NCBI RefSeq assembly: GCF_000763295.1
Contig: NZ_JRJE01000004.1
Span: 186,001-250,000 of the forward strand
Length of the DNA stretch: 64,000 nt
Direction of reading: 5' to 3'
From: Thalassospira australica
GTDB lineage: Bacteria > Pseudomonadota > Alphaproteobacteria > Rhodospirillales > Thalassospiraceae
Numbering within the stretch: the first letter of the stretch is position 1; each line of letters begins with the position of its first letter. A model generated the notes under the pieces. It made no database searches. It was not told the DNA's origin and saw only the letters and a program-made list of their open reading frames with translations. This document shows, in pieces, positions 34,564 to 43,908 of the stretch. Position numbers and translations under genes: made by a program.

Positions 34564-34627
34564 GCCATATCCTCAACCTCTGGTCTTCCAGATCGTGAAA
34601 ACATTGCCCCGGTCACATTTGCGTTCA

Positions 34628-34656
34628 TTGACAATACGTCCCCTGCAACCTTTACT
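34628..34656 (+). promoter_or_regulatory. Promoter of the 3-hydroxyisobutyrate dehydrogenase-like gene
   Basis: TTGACA (34628-34633), 17-bp spacer, TTTACT (34651-34656), about 30 bp upstream of the ATG at 34687, which has GGGAGG as ribosome binding site. Confidence 0.55.
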
Positions 34657-34686
34657 GGATCAAATTAATTCGCTGGGAGGCAAGCA

Positions 34687-35556
34687 ATGGCAAAATGTGC
34701 ATTTATCGGTCTGGGTGTCATGGGATACCCGATGGCTGGTCACCTGCAAAAAGCAGGTCACGACGTTACCGTCTATAACCGTACCGCTGCCAAGGCGGAA
34801 AAATGGGTTTCCGAATATGGCGGATCATCCGCACCCACACCGTCTGAGGCCGCCAAGGGTGCCGAGTTCGTCTTTTCCTGTGTTGGCAATGACGATGACC
34901 TGCGTAGTGTGATGCTCGGCGACACCGGCATGTTTGCGGGCATGGACAAGGGTTCTATCCTGATTGACAACACCACCGCATCGGCTGATGTGGCCCGCGA
35001 AATGTATGCGGCTGCCAAGGAGGCCGGCGTATCCTTTATTGATGCCCCGGTTTCAGGTGGTCAGGCGGGCGCTGAGAACGGTGTTCTGACCGTAATGTGC
35101 GGCGGCGACCAGGCTGCCTTTGATCGCGCCGCACCTGTGATTGATGCGTTTTCCAAATCCTGTAAATTGATGGGCGAAAGTGGTGCAGGCCAATTGACCA
35201 AGATGGTCAACCAGATTTGTATCGCCGGTCTGGTTCAGGGACTTTCCGAAGGCGTCAATTTCGGGGTGAAAGCCGGCCTTGATATGGAAAAGGTTCTTGA
35301 TGTGATTTCCAAAGGTGCCGCTGGCAGCTGGCAGATGGAAAATCGCGGCAGCACCATGGTCGAGAATAAATTCGACTTTGGCTTTGCTGTTGACTGGATG
35401 CGCAAGGATCTTGGCATCTGCCTTGAAGAATCCAAACGCAATGGTGCGCGCCTGCCGGTGACGGCCCTTGTCGATCAGTTCTATGCCCAGGTGCAGGAAC
35501 GCGGCGGCAATCGCTGGGATACATCCAGTCTGATTGACCTGCTCGCACGCGGCTAA
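34687..35556 (+). CDS. 3-hydroxyisobutyrate dehydrogenase family NAD(P)-dependent oxidoreductase
   Basis: Beta-hydroxyacid dehydrogenase of 289 residues. The Rossmann motif is GLGVMG (9-13 region), the substrate-binding DAPVSGG (119-125) and the catalytic lysine is Lys172 in LTKMVNQ. The family reduces or oxidises small 3-hydroxy acids: 3-hydroxyisobutyrate (valine pathway), tartronate semialdehyde, L-serine or succinic semialdehyde. No valine-pathway partner is beside it, so the substrate is open; L-serine dehydrogenase activity is one alternative. It has its own promoter, a GGGAGG ribosome binding site and a terminator, so it is a single-gene unit. Confidence 0.9.
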   Translation: MAKCAFIGLGVMGYPMAGHLQKAGHDVTVYNRTAAKAEKWVSEYGGSSAPTPSEAAKGAEFVFSCVGNDDDLRSVMLGDTGMFAGMDKGSILIDNTTASADVAREMYAAAKEAGVSFIDAPVSGGQAGAENGVLTVMCGGDQAAFDRAAPVIDAFSKSCKLMGESGAGQLTKMVNQICIAGLVQGLSEGVNFGVKAGLDMEKVLDVISKGAAGSWQMENRGSTMVENKFDFGFAVDWMRKDLGICLEESKRNGARLPVTALVDQFYAQVQERGGNRWDTSSLIDLLARG

Positions 35557-35583
35557 CCGCCTGACAACACACTTCTTGAAACG

Positions 35584-35620
35584 CAAAGCGCGGCCCATTT
35601 GGGCCGCGCTTTGTTATTTA
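35584..35620. terminator. Strong bidirectional terminator
   Basis: A 13-bp perfect GC-rich stem (35584-35596 with 35601-35613) with a 4-base loop is flanked by A- and T-rich sequence. It serves both the dehydrogenase (plus) and the S41 peptidase (minus). Confidence 0.9.
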
Positions 35621-35642
35621 TGCCTCGTTTGGACGCGTTAAA

Positions 35643-37211
35643 TCAAAGCCCTGCGCGCAGCAATGGCTCCACCTGATTTCGGTAATTGGCCAGTGGGCCG
35701 TTGTCAAAATACCCAACCGCACATTCAAGAACGGAGTCCCGATAGGTTTCCCCGCCTTCTTCTGCCAGGTTGCTTTCAAGATTGTCCCGACTGGATTTAC
35801 CAAGACGTTCCACTTCGATGTCCTGTTCGCAGGTTGTCGCATCCAGCGTCGCCAAAGACTGCCGCGGATCGCGTCGGCGCGATGGCAACGCGTGCTCCAG
35901 GTCAATTTCACGTTCAAATTCTTCGGCATCGGCAAGCACGACTTCGATATCGGGAACCACACCGTGGCCTTGAACGATATGGTTTTCCGGTGTCGTGTAA
36001 TAACCGGTCGTAATTTTCAAACCACCGCCCGACGTCAGCGGCATGATGCGCTGCATTGATCCTTTGCCAAAGGACCGCTCGCCAATGATGATGCCGCGCC
36101 CGTTTTCACGCAAAGCAGCTGCCATCAGTTCCGCCCCCGATGCAGACCCGCGATCAAGCAGGATTGCCATGGGCACTTCTTCAAAGAAATCAGAACGATC
36201 TGCCTCATAGCTGCGCAGCTTGCGTTCGCCGCGCCCCTCGGTGGCAACGATCAGACCTTCGGTCAAGAACTGGTCGGCAATATCAGCTGCACTATCCAAA
36301 AGCCCGCCGGGGTTGCGGCGCAAATCAACAATAATGCCACGCGGTGATGCGATCCTGTCTTCCAGTTCGCTGAGATATTCCTGTGTCTGGTCAAGTGTGG
36401 TCGCGTCAAAACGCGATACACGGACATAACCAATATCCTGATCAATAATGCTTGCCGTGACAGACGGTACTTCGATCCGCGCACGTTTGACCGTCACCTC
36501 AAAGCTGTCTTCGACCCGCTGGATTGTCAGGGTAACCGGATCGCCAACACGCCCACGCATGCGGCGCACTGCCTCGGAAATTGGTTCGCCGACCATGTGG
36601 AATCCATCGATATGCGTGATCCGGTCATCGGGGCGCAAACCGGCCCGTGCGGCAGGCGTATCGTCAATCGGCGAGACAATCCGAATGCGTTTTTCATCAT
36701 CAAGCGCAATGACAATACCCACCCCGGCAAAGCTGCCCTCTGTGCTTTCCTGAAGACGGCGGAACATATCGTCTGTCATATAGGCGCTATGGGGATCAAG
36801 GTCGTGCAGGCTGTCGTCAAGCACGGCACCCACCACGCCAACCGGCGATGTATCCTCAGCTTCGAGGTCATCAAGCATTGCGATGCTGCTATCGATAAAC
36901 GCCATGCGATCAATTTGTTCGACATAGGTTTCAGACAAGACCTGAAGCGCCTCGACATAAAGTTTGTCGGCATGGGCAAATTGCTGATCACTCGCACCTG
37001 CGGTAACGCTGCTACGGTACGCATCAAGAAATCTTTGCTCTTCGTCGCTCGGCCAGGCGGGCCCGGCACAGGCGACCAACCTTGTCCCGGCGAATGAAAT
37101 CAGCACCGCAAACAAAATTGGTAATAATCCTTTACGCAGCAACAGCCTGCTCCTGTCCTTTTGGCTTTGTGACCAGATGCGAAACCGCAAGGGTACACTG
37201 GCATTTATCAC
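35643..37211 (-). CDS. S41 family carboxyl-terminal processing peptidase
   Basis: Periplasmic tail-specific serine protease of the CtpA/Prc type. The N-terminus carries a hydrophobic signal (about 28-48) ending in LVAC, possibly a lipobox. A PDZ domain lies at about 150-235 (GVGIVIAL; RAGLRPDDRITHIDG). The catalytic serine is Ser358 in SASGAE and the lysine is Lys383 in FGKGSMQ, a 25-residue spacing as in Prc. The only reasonable start is a GTG at 37211. Substrates are unknown. It stands alone, with 299 bp upstream. Confidence 0.9.
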   Translation of the reverse strand: MINASVPLRFRIWSQSQKDRSRLLLRKGLLPILFAVLISFAGTRLVACAGPAWPSDEEQRFLDAYRSSVTAGASDQQFAHADKLYVEALQVLSETYVEQIDRMAFIDSSIAMLDDLEAEDTSPVGVVGAVLDDSLHDLDPHSAYMTDDMFRRLQESTEGSFAGVGIVIALDDEKRIRIVSPIDDTPAARAGLRPDDRITHIDGFHMVGEPISEAVRRMRGRVGDPVTLTIQRVEDSFEVTVKRARIEVPSVTASIIDQDIGYVRVSRFDATTLDQTQEYLSELEDRIASPRGIIVDLRRNPGGLLDSAADIADQFLTEGLIVATEGRGERKLRSYEADRSDFFEEVPMAILLDRGSASGAELMAAALRENGRGIIIGERSFGKGSMQRIMPLTSGGGLKITTGYYTTPENHIVQGHGVVPDIEVVLADAEEFEREIDLEHALPSRRRDPRQSLATLDATTCEQDIEVERLGKSSRDNLESNLAEEGGETYRDSVLECAVGYFDNGPLANYRNQVEPLLRAGL

Positions 37212-37510
37212 ACAAGTCTAGCCTGCCTTTTTTCGAATGGCGACCCCTTGGCGTATATTAGGGTTAAAACTCACGAACTTTTTAAGACGTCAGCTCTTCG
37301 CAACATATCGGACTCGTGTTGCCAATTTGCCAGTGTCGGCAGTTTTGAACGCTCTCTTCAACCAATGTTCAATGGCTGCTTAGATACGTGCGGCGAAACA
37401 GACTCGATCTTGCGCGCCTGCCCCGTTATGCTTTGCCCAACAAACAAAGTCGGTAAAAAGCTGACTGTTCCGAGCGGGCGGCTCACAGTTTTAGGGAGAC
37501 GTCTTTTTTC
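37212..37510. other. 299-bp divergent intergenic region
   Basis: This separates the S41 peptidase (minus) from the acyl-CoA dehydrogenase (plus) and should hold both promoters. No convincing ORF, palindrome or RNA gene is visible; an 88-codon frame (37248-37514) overlaps the dehydrogenase start and lacks a ribosome binding site. Confidence 0.6.
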
Positions 37511-39280
37511 ATGAGCGATTTTTCGCCCCCCATCTCAGACATCCGGTTTCTGATTCATGATGTAATCGGGCTGGATACCGTTACCCATTTGCCGCCTTTT
37601 GGCGAAACAAGCCCTGATCTGGTTGATGCCATTCTGGAAGAAGCCGGAAAATTTGCATCTTCTGTACTTGCACCGTTAAACCGTGCGGGTGATCAGGAAG
37701 GCGCGCGGCTGCTTGAAGATGGCACAGTGCGCACGCCTAATGGCTGGAAAGAAGCCTATGCCCAATTTTGTGAAGGTGGCTGGCAAGGCATATCTGCCCC
37801 TGAAAACGAAGGCGGGATGGGCTTGCCGATCTTGCTTGGTGCTGCAGTGGCAGAGATGTGGCAGGCCTCAAACATGGCCTTTGCCCTGTGCCCGATGCTG
37901 ACTGCAGGTGCAATTGAAGCCCTTTCAGCCCATGGCACCCCCGCACAGCGCGAACTTTATTTATCGCGGTTAGTGTCTGGCGAATGGACCGGCACGATGA
38001 ACCTGACCGAACCGCAAGCGGGTTCGGATCTTTCAAAGGTGCGCAGTACCGCCATCCGACAAGATGACGGCACCTATGCGATATCGGGGCAGAAAATATT
38101 TATCACCTATGGCGATCACGAAATGACCGATAACATCGTTCATCTTGTCTTGGCCCGCACACCGGACGCTCCGGCAGGGGTGAAAGGCATTTCGCTGTTT
38201 ATCGTTCCCAAATATCTGGTATCTGACAGCGGTGATATTGGCGCGCGCAACGATGTGACCTGCGTCTCGCTTGAACACAAACTGGGAATCCACGCAAGTC
38301 CCACGGCTGTTTTGCAGTTTGGCGACAAAGATGGCGCAACCGGCCATCTGGTGGGCGAAGAAGGCAAAGGCCTTGCCTATATGTTCACCATGATGAACAA
38401 CGCCCGGCTTGCCGTTGGGCAACAAGGCGTTGCTATCTCCGAACGTGCCTATCAACAGGCCCTTGAATATGCAGCCACCCGAAAACAGGGGCGCGACAGC
38501 AAGACTGGTGAAGAAGCCCCAATCGCCGTACACGGTGATGTGCAACGTATGTTGATGCGCATGCGGTCTTCGACAGATGCTGCGCGCGCGCTTTCACTTT
38601 ATGGTGCGAGCCAACTTGATCTGGCGCACCATCTTTCTGACGAAGACTCCCGCGCGACCGCTCAGGCCCGTGCCGACCTTCTAATTCCACTGATCAAAGG
38701 TTGGGCAACCGACCTTGGTGTGGATAATGCATCGCTTGGCATTCAGGTGCATGGTGGCATGGGCTTTATTGAGGAAACGGGTGCTGCCCAACATCTTCGT
38801 GATGCGCGTATTGCGCCGATCTATGAAGGGACGAACGGTATTCAGGCGCTTGATTTCATCGGGCGCAAGGTTTTGCGTGATCAGGCGGGCACTCTCAACC
38901 TCCTGATCGATGAGATCACTGCAAGCATTGAAGATGCCCGGAACAGTGTTGCTGCAACAAACCTTAAACATGTATCAGGCCAACTCGGTAACGCCATTGC
39001 AGGCCTTAAACAGTCCACAGCAACCGTTCTGGATCGCTGCGCTGCGGATGGCGACATGGCGCAAGCACTGGCGACACCATATTTGCGCCAGGCAGCCCTG
39101 TGTATATCAGGCTGGCTGATGTTGCAGTCCCTGCAAGCGGTCACCACCAACACAGAATTACCTGATGACTTCCGCACGGCCAAATCGAAGAGCTGCGATT
39201 TCTTCTTTGCGCAGCTTTTGCCAGAGGCGGCCTTTATGGCAACTCAGATCGAAAACTGCAAAAACGCAACATTGCATTGA
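37511..39280 (+). CDS. Acyl-CoA dehydrogenase, DmdC-like long family
   Basis: FAD-dependent alpha,beta-dehydrogenation of an acyl-CoA. At 589 residues it belongs to the long group that has an extra C-terminal domain (about 470-589), which includes 3-methylmercaptopropionyl-CoA dehydrogenase DmdC and many fatty-acyl-CoA dehydrogenases. Seen are TEPQAGSDLS, GQKIFITYGDHE, HGGMGFIEETGAAQ and the YEGTNGIQALD segment near the catalytic glutamate. The substrate is not identifiable; it is not the isovaleryl-CoA dehydrogenase missing from the liu cluster, which is shorter. Start is ATG 37511 after a GGGAG about 12 bases upstream. It appears monocistronic. Confidence 0.92.
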   Translation: MSDFSPPISDIRFLIHDVIGLDTVTHLPPFGETSPDLVDAILEEAGKFASSVLAPLNRAGDQEGARLLEDGTVRTPNGWKEAYAQFCEGGWQGISAPENEGGMGLPILLGAAVAEMWQASNMAFALCPMLTAGAIEALSAHGTPAQRELYLSRLVSGEWTGTMNLTEPQAGSDLSKVRSTAIRQDDGTYAISGQKIFITYGDHEMTDNIVHLVLARTPDAPAGVKGISLFIVPKYLVSDSGDIGARNDVTCVSLEHKLGIHASPTAVLQFGDKDGATGHLVGEEGKGLAYMFTMMNNARLAVGQQGVAISERAYQQALEYAATRKQGRDSKTGEEAPIAVHGDVQRMLMRMRSSTDAARALSLYGASQLDLAHHLSDEDSRATAQARADLLIPLIKGWATDLGVDNASLGIQVHGGMGFIEETGAAQHLRDARIAPIYEGTNGIQALDFIGRKVLRDQAGTLNLLIDEITASIEDARNSVAATNLKHVSGQLGNAIAGLKQSTATVLDRCAADGDMAQALATPYLRQAALCISGWLMLQSLQAVTTNTELPDDFRTAKSKSCDFFFAQLLPEAAFMATQIENCKNATLH

Positions 39281-39480
39281 ACGCGTCACAATTTCGCCGT
39301 TGTCTTTTCCGACGATCGGCCTGCACCATTGCTCCAGAATTTGACTTTGGTGTGGGCCTTTCGCCCCCATCTGTTCAACCCTTCCGATCTTTGTCATCAG
39401 GACAGATCAACATTCGGAAATTCCGTAACAATTGACCTGCTCTGACGACAATTTCCTGTTTCGGTTTTCGATTGCTTCTC

Positions 39481-39494
39481 TATAATCCGCCCAA
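39481..39494 (+). promoter_or_regulatory. Extended lptF promoter -10 and probable leaderless start
   Basis: A perfect TATAAT (39481-39486) ends 7 bases before the lptF ATG at 39494. Normal spacing from -10 to +1 puts the transcript start on or next to the A of the ATG, and no Shine-Dalgarno is present. The -35 match is poor. Confidence 0.5.
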
Positions 39495-40612
39495 TGAATC
39501 GCTTAACCCGATATATGCTTAAACAGCAGCTGATCATGATGGTGTTTGTGACACTGGGTCTTCTGTGTGTCATCTGGCTGTCGCAAAGCTTGCGGTTTGT
39601 GGAAATGATTGTGAATCGGGGTTTGTCGATCACTGTGTTTCTGCAACTGACATCGTTGCTCTTGCCAAGTTTTCTAACGATCATCATCCCGATCGCACTG
39701 TTTTTCGTTATTGTATTTAGCTACAACAAGCTTATTCAAGACCGTGAGCTCATCATTATGCGAGCGACGGGCCTTAGCCAATGGTCGCTGGCCAAACCCG
39801 CACTGATGGTTGCGCTGCTTTCGACATCGGTATGCTATTTTCTCACGCTCTTCTACCTCCCCTACAGCTACGAAAAATTCAAGGAACTGCAGTTTTCCAT
39901 CCGGAACGATTTTTCTTCCGTTCTATTGCAGGAAGGCAGTTTTACAGACATTGACGGCCTGACGGTTTATGTGCGCGAAGTCGGACGGGACAATGAATTG
40001 CTTGGCATTCTGGTGCATGATGCCCGTGATCCCGACGCCCAAACCACGATGATGGCAAAAAATGGCGCGTTGGTGCGTACCGATGAAGGGCCACGAATTG
40101 TATTGCTGGATGGCAACCGACAAGAAGTGAACGACGATGATGGCACCATGTCGATCCTGTATTTTGATCGGTATGCCGTCGACATTGCCCAGAGCTCATC
40201 AGAACCTGGCCTGCGATATCAGGAAGCCCGCGAACGTGGGGTTTATAACTTACTGACAGGTGTCCATCCCGATATCCATCGGCGTGACATCAATGCATTT
40301 CGCGCCGAAGGTCATGACCGCTTGATTTCACCACTCAATGCCATTGCATTTGCCAGTATTGCGCTGGCCGTACTTGTTTCCAGCAGCTTCTCAAGGCGCG
40401 GCCAAACAGGACGGCTGCTGATTGCGATTGGTGTCATGGTTCTTTGTCAGGTCACCGGCATTGCAATCAAGAACCTTGCCGCCAAAAACCCGGCATTGGT
40501 GACGCTGATGTATGCCAACGCTTTCATTCCGATTGTAGCTGGACTTTATTGGACATTCCGGGGCCCCGCCATCAAAGCACGACAGGCAACCAATCAAGAG
40601 GTAGAGGCATGA
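39494..40612 (+). CDS. lptF: LPS export ABC transporter permease LptF
   Basis: Inner-membrane permease which, with LptG and the ATPase LptB, extracts lipopolysaccharide and pushes it along the Lpt bridge. The 372-residue protein shows the YjgP/YjgQ layout: three N-terminal membrane segments (about 15-35, 55-77, 99-120), a periplasmic beta-jellyroll region (about 130-270) and three C-terminal segments (about 275-365). It opens NRLTRYMLKQQL as is typical. The stop codon overlaps the ATG of lptG (ATGA), so the two are translated together. It is first in a six-gene operon lptF-lptG-lptD-surA-pdxA-rsmA. Confidence 0.93.
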   Translation: MNRLTRYMLKQQLIMMVFVTLGLLCVIWLSQSLRFVEMIVNRGLSITVFLQLTSLLLPSFLTIIIPIALFFVIVFSYNKLIQDRELIIMRATGLSQWSLAKPALMVALLSTSVCYFLTLFYLPYSYEKFKELQFSIRNDFSSVLLQEGSFTDIDGLTVYVREVGRDNELLGILVHDARDPDAQTTMMAKNGALVRTDEGPRIVLLDGNRQEVNDDDGTMSILYFDRYAVDIAQSSSEPGLRYQEARERGVYNLLTGVHPDIHRRDINAFRAEGHDRLISPLNAIAFASIALAVLVSSSFSRRGQTGRLLIAIGVMVLCQVTGIAIKNLAAKNPALVTLMYANAFIPIVAGLYWTFRGPAIKARQATNQEVEA

Positions 40613-41712
40613 GGATATCTCCGCTTCTAACCTGGTACTTCGGGAAGCATGTCCTGATCTCAATTCTGTCTATTTTATTGCTTCTGATTGGGTTGATTCT
40701 GATCGGTGATACGATTGAGCTTCTCAGACGCGCAGGCGGAAAACCCGATGCAACCGTTGGCATTGTCGTTCAGATGGCAACCAGCCGCATTCCGTTCATG
40801 ACAGAAAAAGTTCTGCCTTTTGCTGTGCTTTTTGGGTCCATGTTTTCCTTCTGGAAGCTTACCGGCAATCAGGAACTGATCGTCACGCGTTCTGCTGGCG
40901 TTTCTGCCTGGCAGTTTCTGTTGCCGCCGTTCCTATGCGCATTAATTCTGGGAAGTGTTCAGGTTGCAGCATTAAATCCGCTTTCTTCGATTTTACTGCA
41001 GCGCTACGAAAACCTTGAAGCACGTTACCTGCAAAATAATGTCAACGTGATGAACCTTTCTTCGAGTGGTTTATGGCTACGTCAGGGAACTCAGGACGGG
41101 CAAGCGGTGATTTATGCGCGCTCGGTTCGCAGCCAACAAGGCGATATGCTTGATTTGCAAAACGTCACCATATTCCGCTTTGAGGATGCAGATGATTTCA
41201 CAACCCGGATTGATGCGAAACGTGCTGTGCTTGAACCCGGGACCTGGCACTTCTACGACGCATGGACGTTCGTTCCTGGTCAGCCAAGCACATTCTCCGA
41301 TGAACTTATGCTTCCCACCAACCTGACCGCACGCAAAATTCAGGACAGTTTTGCGTCCCCCGAAACGATGTCGTTCTGGGATCTGAAACCATTTATAACA
41401 TTGCTCGAACGGGCTGGTTTCAACGCAACACGACATCAAATTCACTTCCATAGCTTACTGTCCCGCCCCTTGCTTTTATGTGCCATGGTTCTCATTGCCG
41501 CAGCATTTTGCCTTAAATTTTCTCGACGCAGACGGGCTTCGCTTGTTATCGGTGGTGGTGTTGCAACCGGTTTTATTTTGTATTTCTGCACGGATGTGAT
41601 TTCCGCTTTGGGTGTATCTGGCGGAATCCCTCCGATTTTATCGGCTTGGGCTCCGGCTGGCATTTCGTTGTTATTGGGGATTTCCACATTGCTACATCTT
41701 GAGGATGGCTGA
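40609..41712 (+). CDS. lptG: LPS export ABC transporter permease LptG
   Basis: Partner of LptF in the LptB2FG complex. From the ATG at 40609 (4-bp overlap with the lptF stop) it has 367 residues, with membrane helices near 12-35, 62-85 and 101-122, a large periplasmic domain, and three C-terminal helices. LTWYFGKHVL at the N-terminus and the order beside LptF support LptG over a second LptF. It is followed directly by lptD with 3 bp between stop and start. Confidence 0.92.
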   Translation: MRISPLLTWYFGKHVLISILSILLLLIGLILIGDTIELLRRAGGKPDATVGIVVQMATSRIPFMTEKVLPFAVLFGSMFSFWKLTGNQELIVTRSAGVSAWQFLLPPFLCALILGSVQVAALNPLSSILLQRYENLEARYLQNNVNVMNLSSSGLWLRQGTQDGQAVIYARSVRSQQGDMLDLQNVTIFRFEDADDFTTRIDAKRAVLEPGTWHFYDAWTFVPGQPSTFSDELMLPTNLTARKIQDSFASPETMSFWDLKPFITLLERAGFNATRHQIHFHSLLSRPLLLCAMVLIAAAFCLKFSRRRRASLVIGGGVATGFILYFCTDVISALGVSGGIPPILSAWAPAGISLLLGISTLLHLEDG

Positions 41713-41715
41713 TTG

Positions 41716-43902
41716 ATGGTCATGGCGGGGGGAATGATAAAAAGACTGGCATCCAGCACTATTTTGGGGTGCGGCGTGCTTATTGCCGGGATGATGGTGT
41801 CATCACATATGGCAGCAGCCCAAACCGCCGGTTCCGAAACGCCGCAGCAAGATCCCGCTATTCTGTTTAGTGCTGACGAGGTGGACTATAACCGCAACCT
41901 CCAAACCGTTACTGCACGCGGCAATGTCGAAATTGTGCGTGAAGGCCGCATCCTGCTTGCCGATACGGTTAGTTACGACCAGTCTCAGGATGCGCTGACA
42001 GCCTCTGGTAATGTCAGCATCACGGAACCAACTGGTGAGGTGACCTTCGCGAGCTATGTCGAACTGAGCGGCGATTTCAAGGAAGGCATCGTCAAAGATA
42101 TCTATGTTATCCTTGATGAGAACACACGCATTGCCGGTTCCGGCGCACGCCGCAGCGGCGGAAATTTCACTGAAATCGCCAAAGCCGTTTATTCCCCATG
42201 CAAAGTCTGTGAAGACGAAGGCAGTAGCGCCACACCATTATGGCGCATTCGCGCAGCTCGCGTTTTACATGATGCTAACAGCAAAACAGTTGAATATAAG
42301 GACGCGCGGCTGGAAATTGCCGGTGTCCCTGTACTCTATACACCGTACTTACAGCACCCTGACCCCACGGTAAAAAGACAGTCTGGTCTGCTTGCACCGT
42401 CATTTGGCAGTACCAGTTATGTTGGCAGCTATTTTAGCCAACCTTATTACTGGGCCATCGACAAAAGCAAAGATATGACCTTCACCCCCACCTACACCAC
42501 GGATGAGGGGCCACTTCTGTCGACTGAGTACAGGCAACGCTTTGATAGCGGTGAGATGGAAGTCTTAAGCAGTGTGACGAACGACAGCAACGATGATTGG
42601 CAAGGTCATATTGACGCCGAAGGTCGCTTTGATATTGATCCAACTTGGCGCTGGGGGTTTGATGCAGAACAGGCTACCGAGAAAACTTATCTCTCGCGCT
42701 ATGGGTTTTCATCACCGTCTGTCTTGACATCGAACCTGTTTACAGAAGGGTTCAGGGGCGCAAGCTATACGCGTGCTGATGCCTACTATTTCCAGGGCTT
42801 GAAAGAAGATGATGACAGGGACACGACCCCCATTGTTCTTCCTCATCTTCAATTTCACGGGCAATCCGCGCCGGCCAAATATGGCAGTGTTACAACGCTT
42901 GACTTGGATGGTCTCTCTTTGACACGCGATGAGGGTACAAATTCGCACCGTGTGTCGGCAACAGCCGGATGGGAACTTCCACACGTTGGCACAATGGGCG
43001 ATGTGACGAAACTTAGCCTTTCACTGCGCAGTGATAACTATCTGGTATCTGATGTCTCGCGCACCGATAAGGAAAACTATAGCGGTTATACAGGACGGCT
43101 GTTGCCCCTTGCTGCAATCGACTGGCAAATGCCATTCGTGAGCAACCAAGGCAACTACCAACAGGTAATCACGCCAATCGCCATGGCTGCCTGGTCTCCG
43201 AACGGCGGCAACCCTGAAGAAATTCCCAATGAGGACTCCCAGTCATTTGAATTGGATGACATTAACCTGTTTTCACACGACAGGTTTGGCGGCCTAGATC
43301 GCGCAGAAGACGGCTTTAGAGCAAGTTATGGCCTTGAATGGGGGGTTTATGGCCCTCAAGGTGGCTACACAAGTGCCATGTTCGGCCAAAGCTACCGGGC
43401 AAATGAGAACGATACATTTGCAACCGGCTCCGGACTTGATGAACATCTTTCGGACTATGTGGGCCGGGTAACAGTGTCTCCGAACAGTTATCTCGACCTG
43501 ACCTATCGCTATCGCCTCTCTAACGATGACTTTTCCGCGCGCCGGAACCAAGTCACGGCAAGTGCAGGCTCGATGGATACAATACGTATCAACACGACCT
43601 ATGTGCATTTCACCGATGATGCAGGCAGTGAAGAGTTTGACGAGCGAGAAGAATTCTATTTCCAGGCACAGCGTCAATTCAACCAGTATTGGTCTGGCAG
43701 AGCGTATGGACGATATGATGTTGATCAATCAGACCCATTGGAATACGGCATTGGTTTCGTATATGAGGATGAATGCTTTATCTTCGATGGCCGTATTCGT
43801 AGAACCTTCTATGAGGATCAAGACTTGGGTGAATCTGATGAATTCCTCTTCCGTCTTGTCTTCAAAACCTTGGGCGAATTCGAATCCGCAACCGGATTAT
43901 AA
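41716..43902 (+). CDS. lptD: LPS assembly outer-membrane protein LptD
   Basis: Outer-membrane beta-barrel that inserts LPS into the outer leaflet with LptE. A signal peptide (to about residue 36, ending MAAAQ) precedes an OstA/LptA-type jellyroll domain (about 50-150: FSADEVDYNRNLQTVTARGNVE), then the barrel to residue 728. Cysteines are at 162 and 165 (SPCKVC) and one near the C-terminus in DECFIFD. Several in-frame starts exist at 41713 (TTG), 41716 and 41722. It is 6 bp before surA, which helps fold it in the periplasm. Confidence 0.93.
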   Translation: MVMAGGMIKRLASSTILGCGVLIAGMMVSSHMAAAQTAGSETPQQDPAILFSADEVDYNRNLQTVTARGNVEIVREGRILLADTVSYDQSQDALTASGNVSITEPTGEVTFASYVELSGDFKEGIVKDIYVILDENTRIAGSGARRSGGNFTEIAKAVYSPCKVCEDEGSSATPLWRIRAARVLHDANSKTVEYKDARLEIAGVPVLYTPYLQHPDPTVKRQSGLLAPSFGSTSYVGSYFSQPYYWAIDKSKDMTFTPTYTTDEGPLLSTEYRQRFDSGEMEVLSSVTNDSNDDWQGHIDAEGRFDIDPTWRWGFDAEQATEKTYLSRYGFSSPSVLTSNLFTEGFRGASYTRADAYYFQGLKEDDDRDTTPIVLPHLQFHGQSAPAKYGSVTTLDLDGLSLTRDEGTNSHRVSATAGWELPHVGTMGDVTKLSLSLRSDNYLVSDVSRTDKENYSGYTGRLLPLAAIDWQMPFVSNQGNYQQVITPIAMAAWSPNGGNPEEIPNEDSQSFELDDINLFSHDRFGGLDRAEDGFRASYGLEWGVYGPQGGYTSAMFGQSYRANENDTFATGSGLDEHLSDYVGRVTVSPNSYLDLTYRYRLSNDDFSARRNQVTASAGSMDTIRINTTYVHFTDDAGSEEFDEREEFYFQAQRQFNQYWSGRAYGRYDVDQSDPLEYGIGFVYEDECFIFDGRIRRTFYEDQDLGESDEFLFRLVFKTLGEFESATGL

Positions 43903-43908
43903 GCAAAA

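Noticed and set aside
37248-37514. 88-codon plus-strand frame upstream of the acyl-CoA dehydrogenase
   Set aside because: No ribosome binding site and overlap with the dehydrogenase start.
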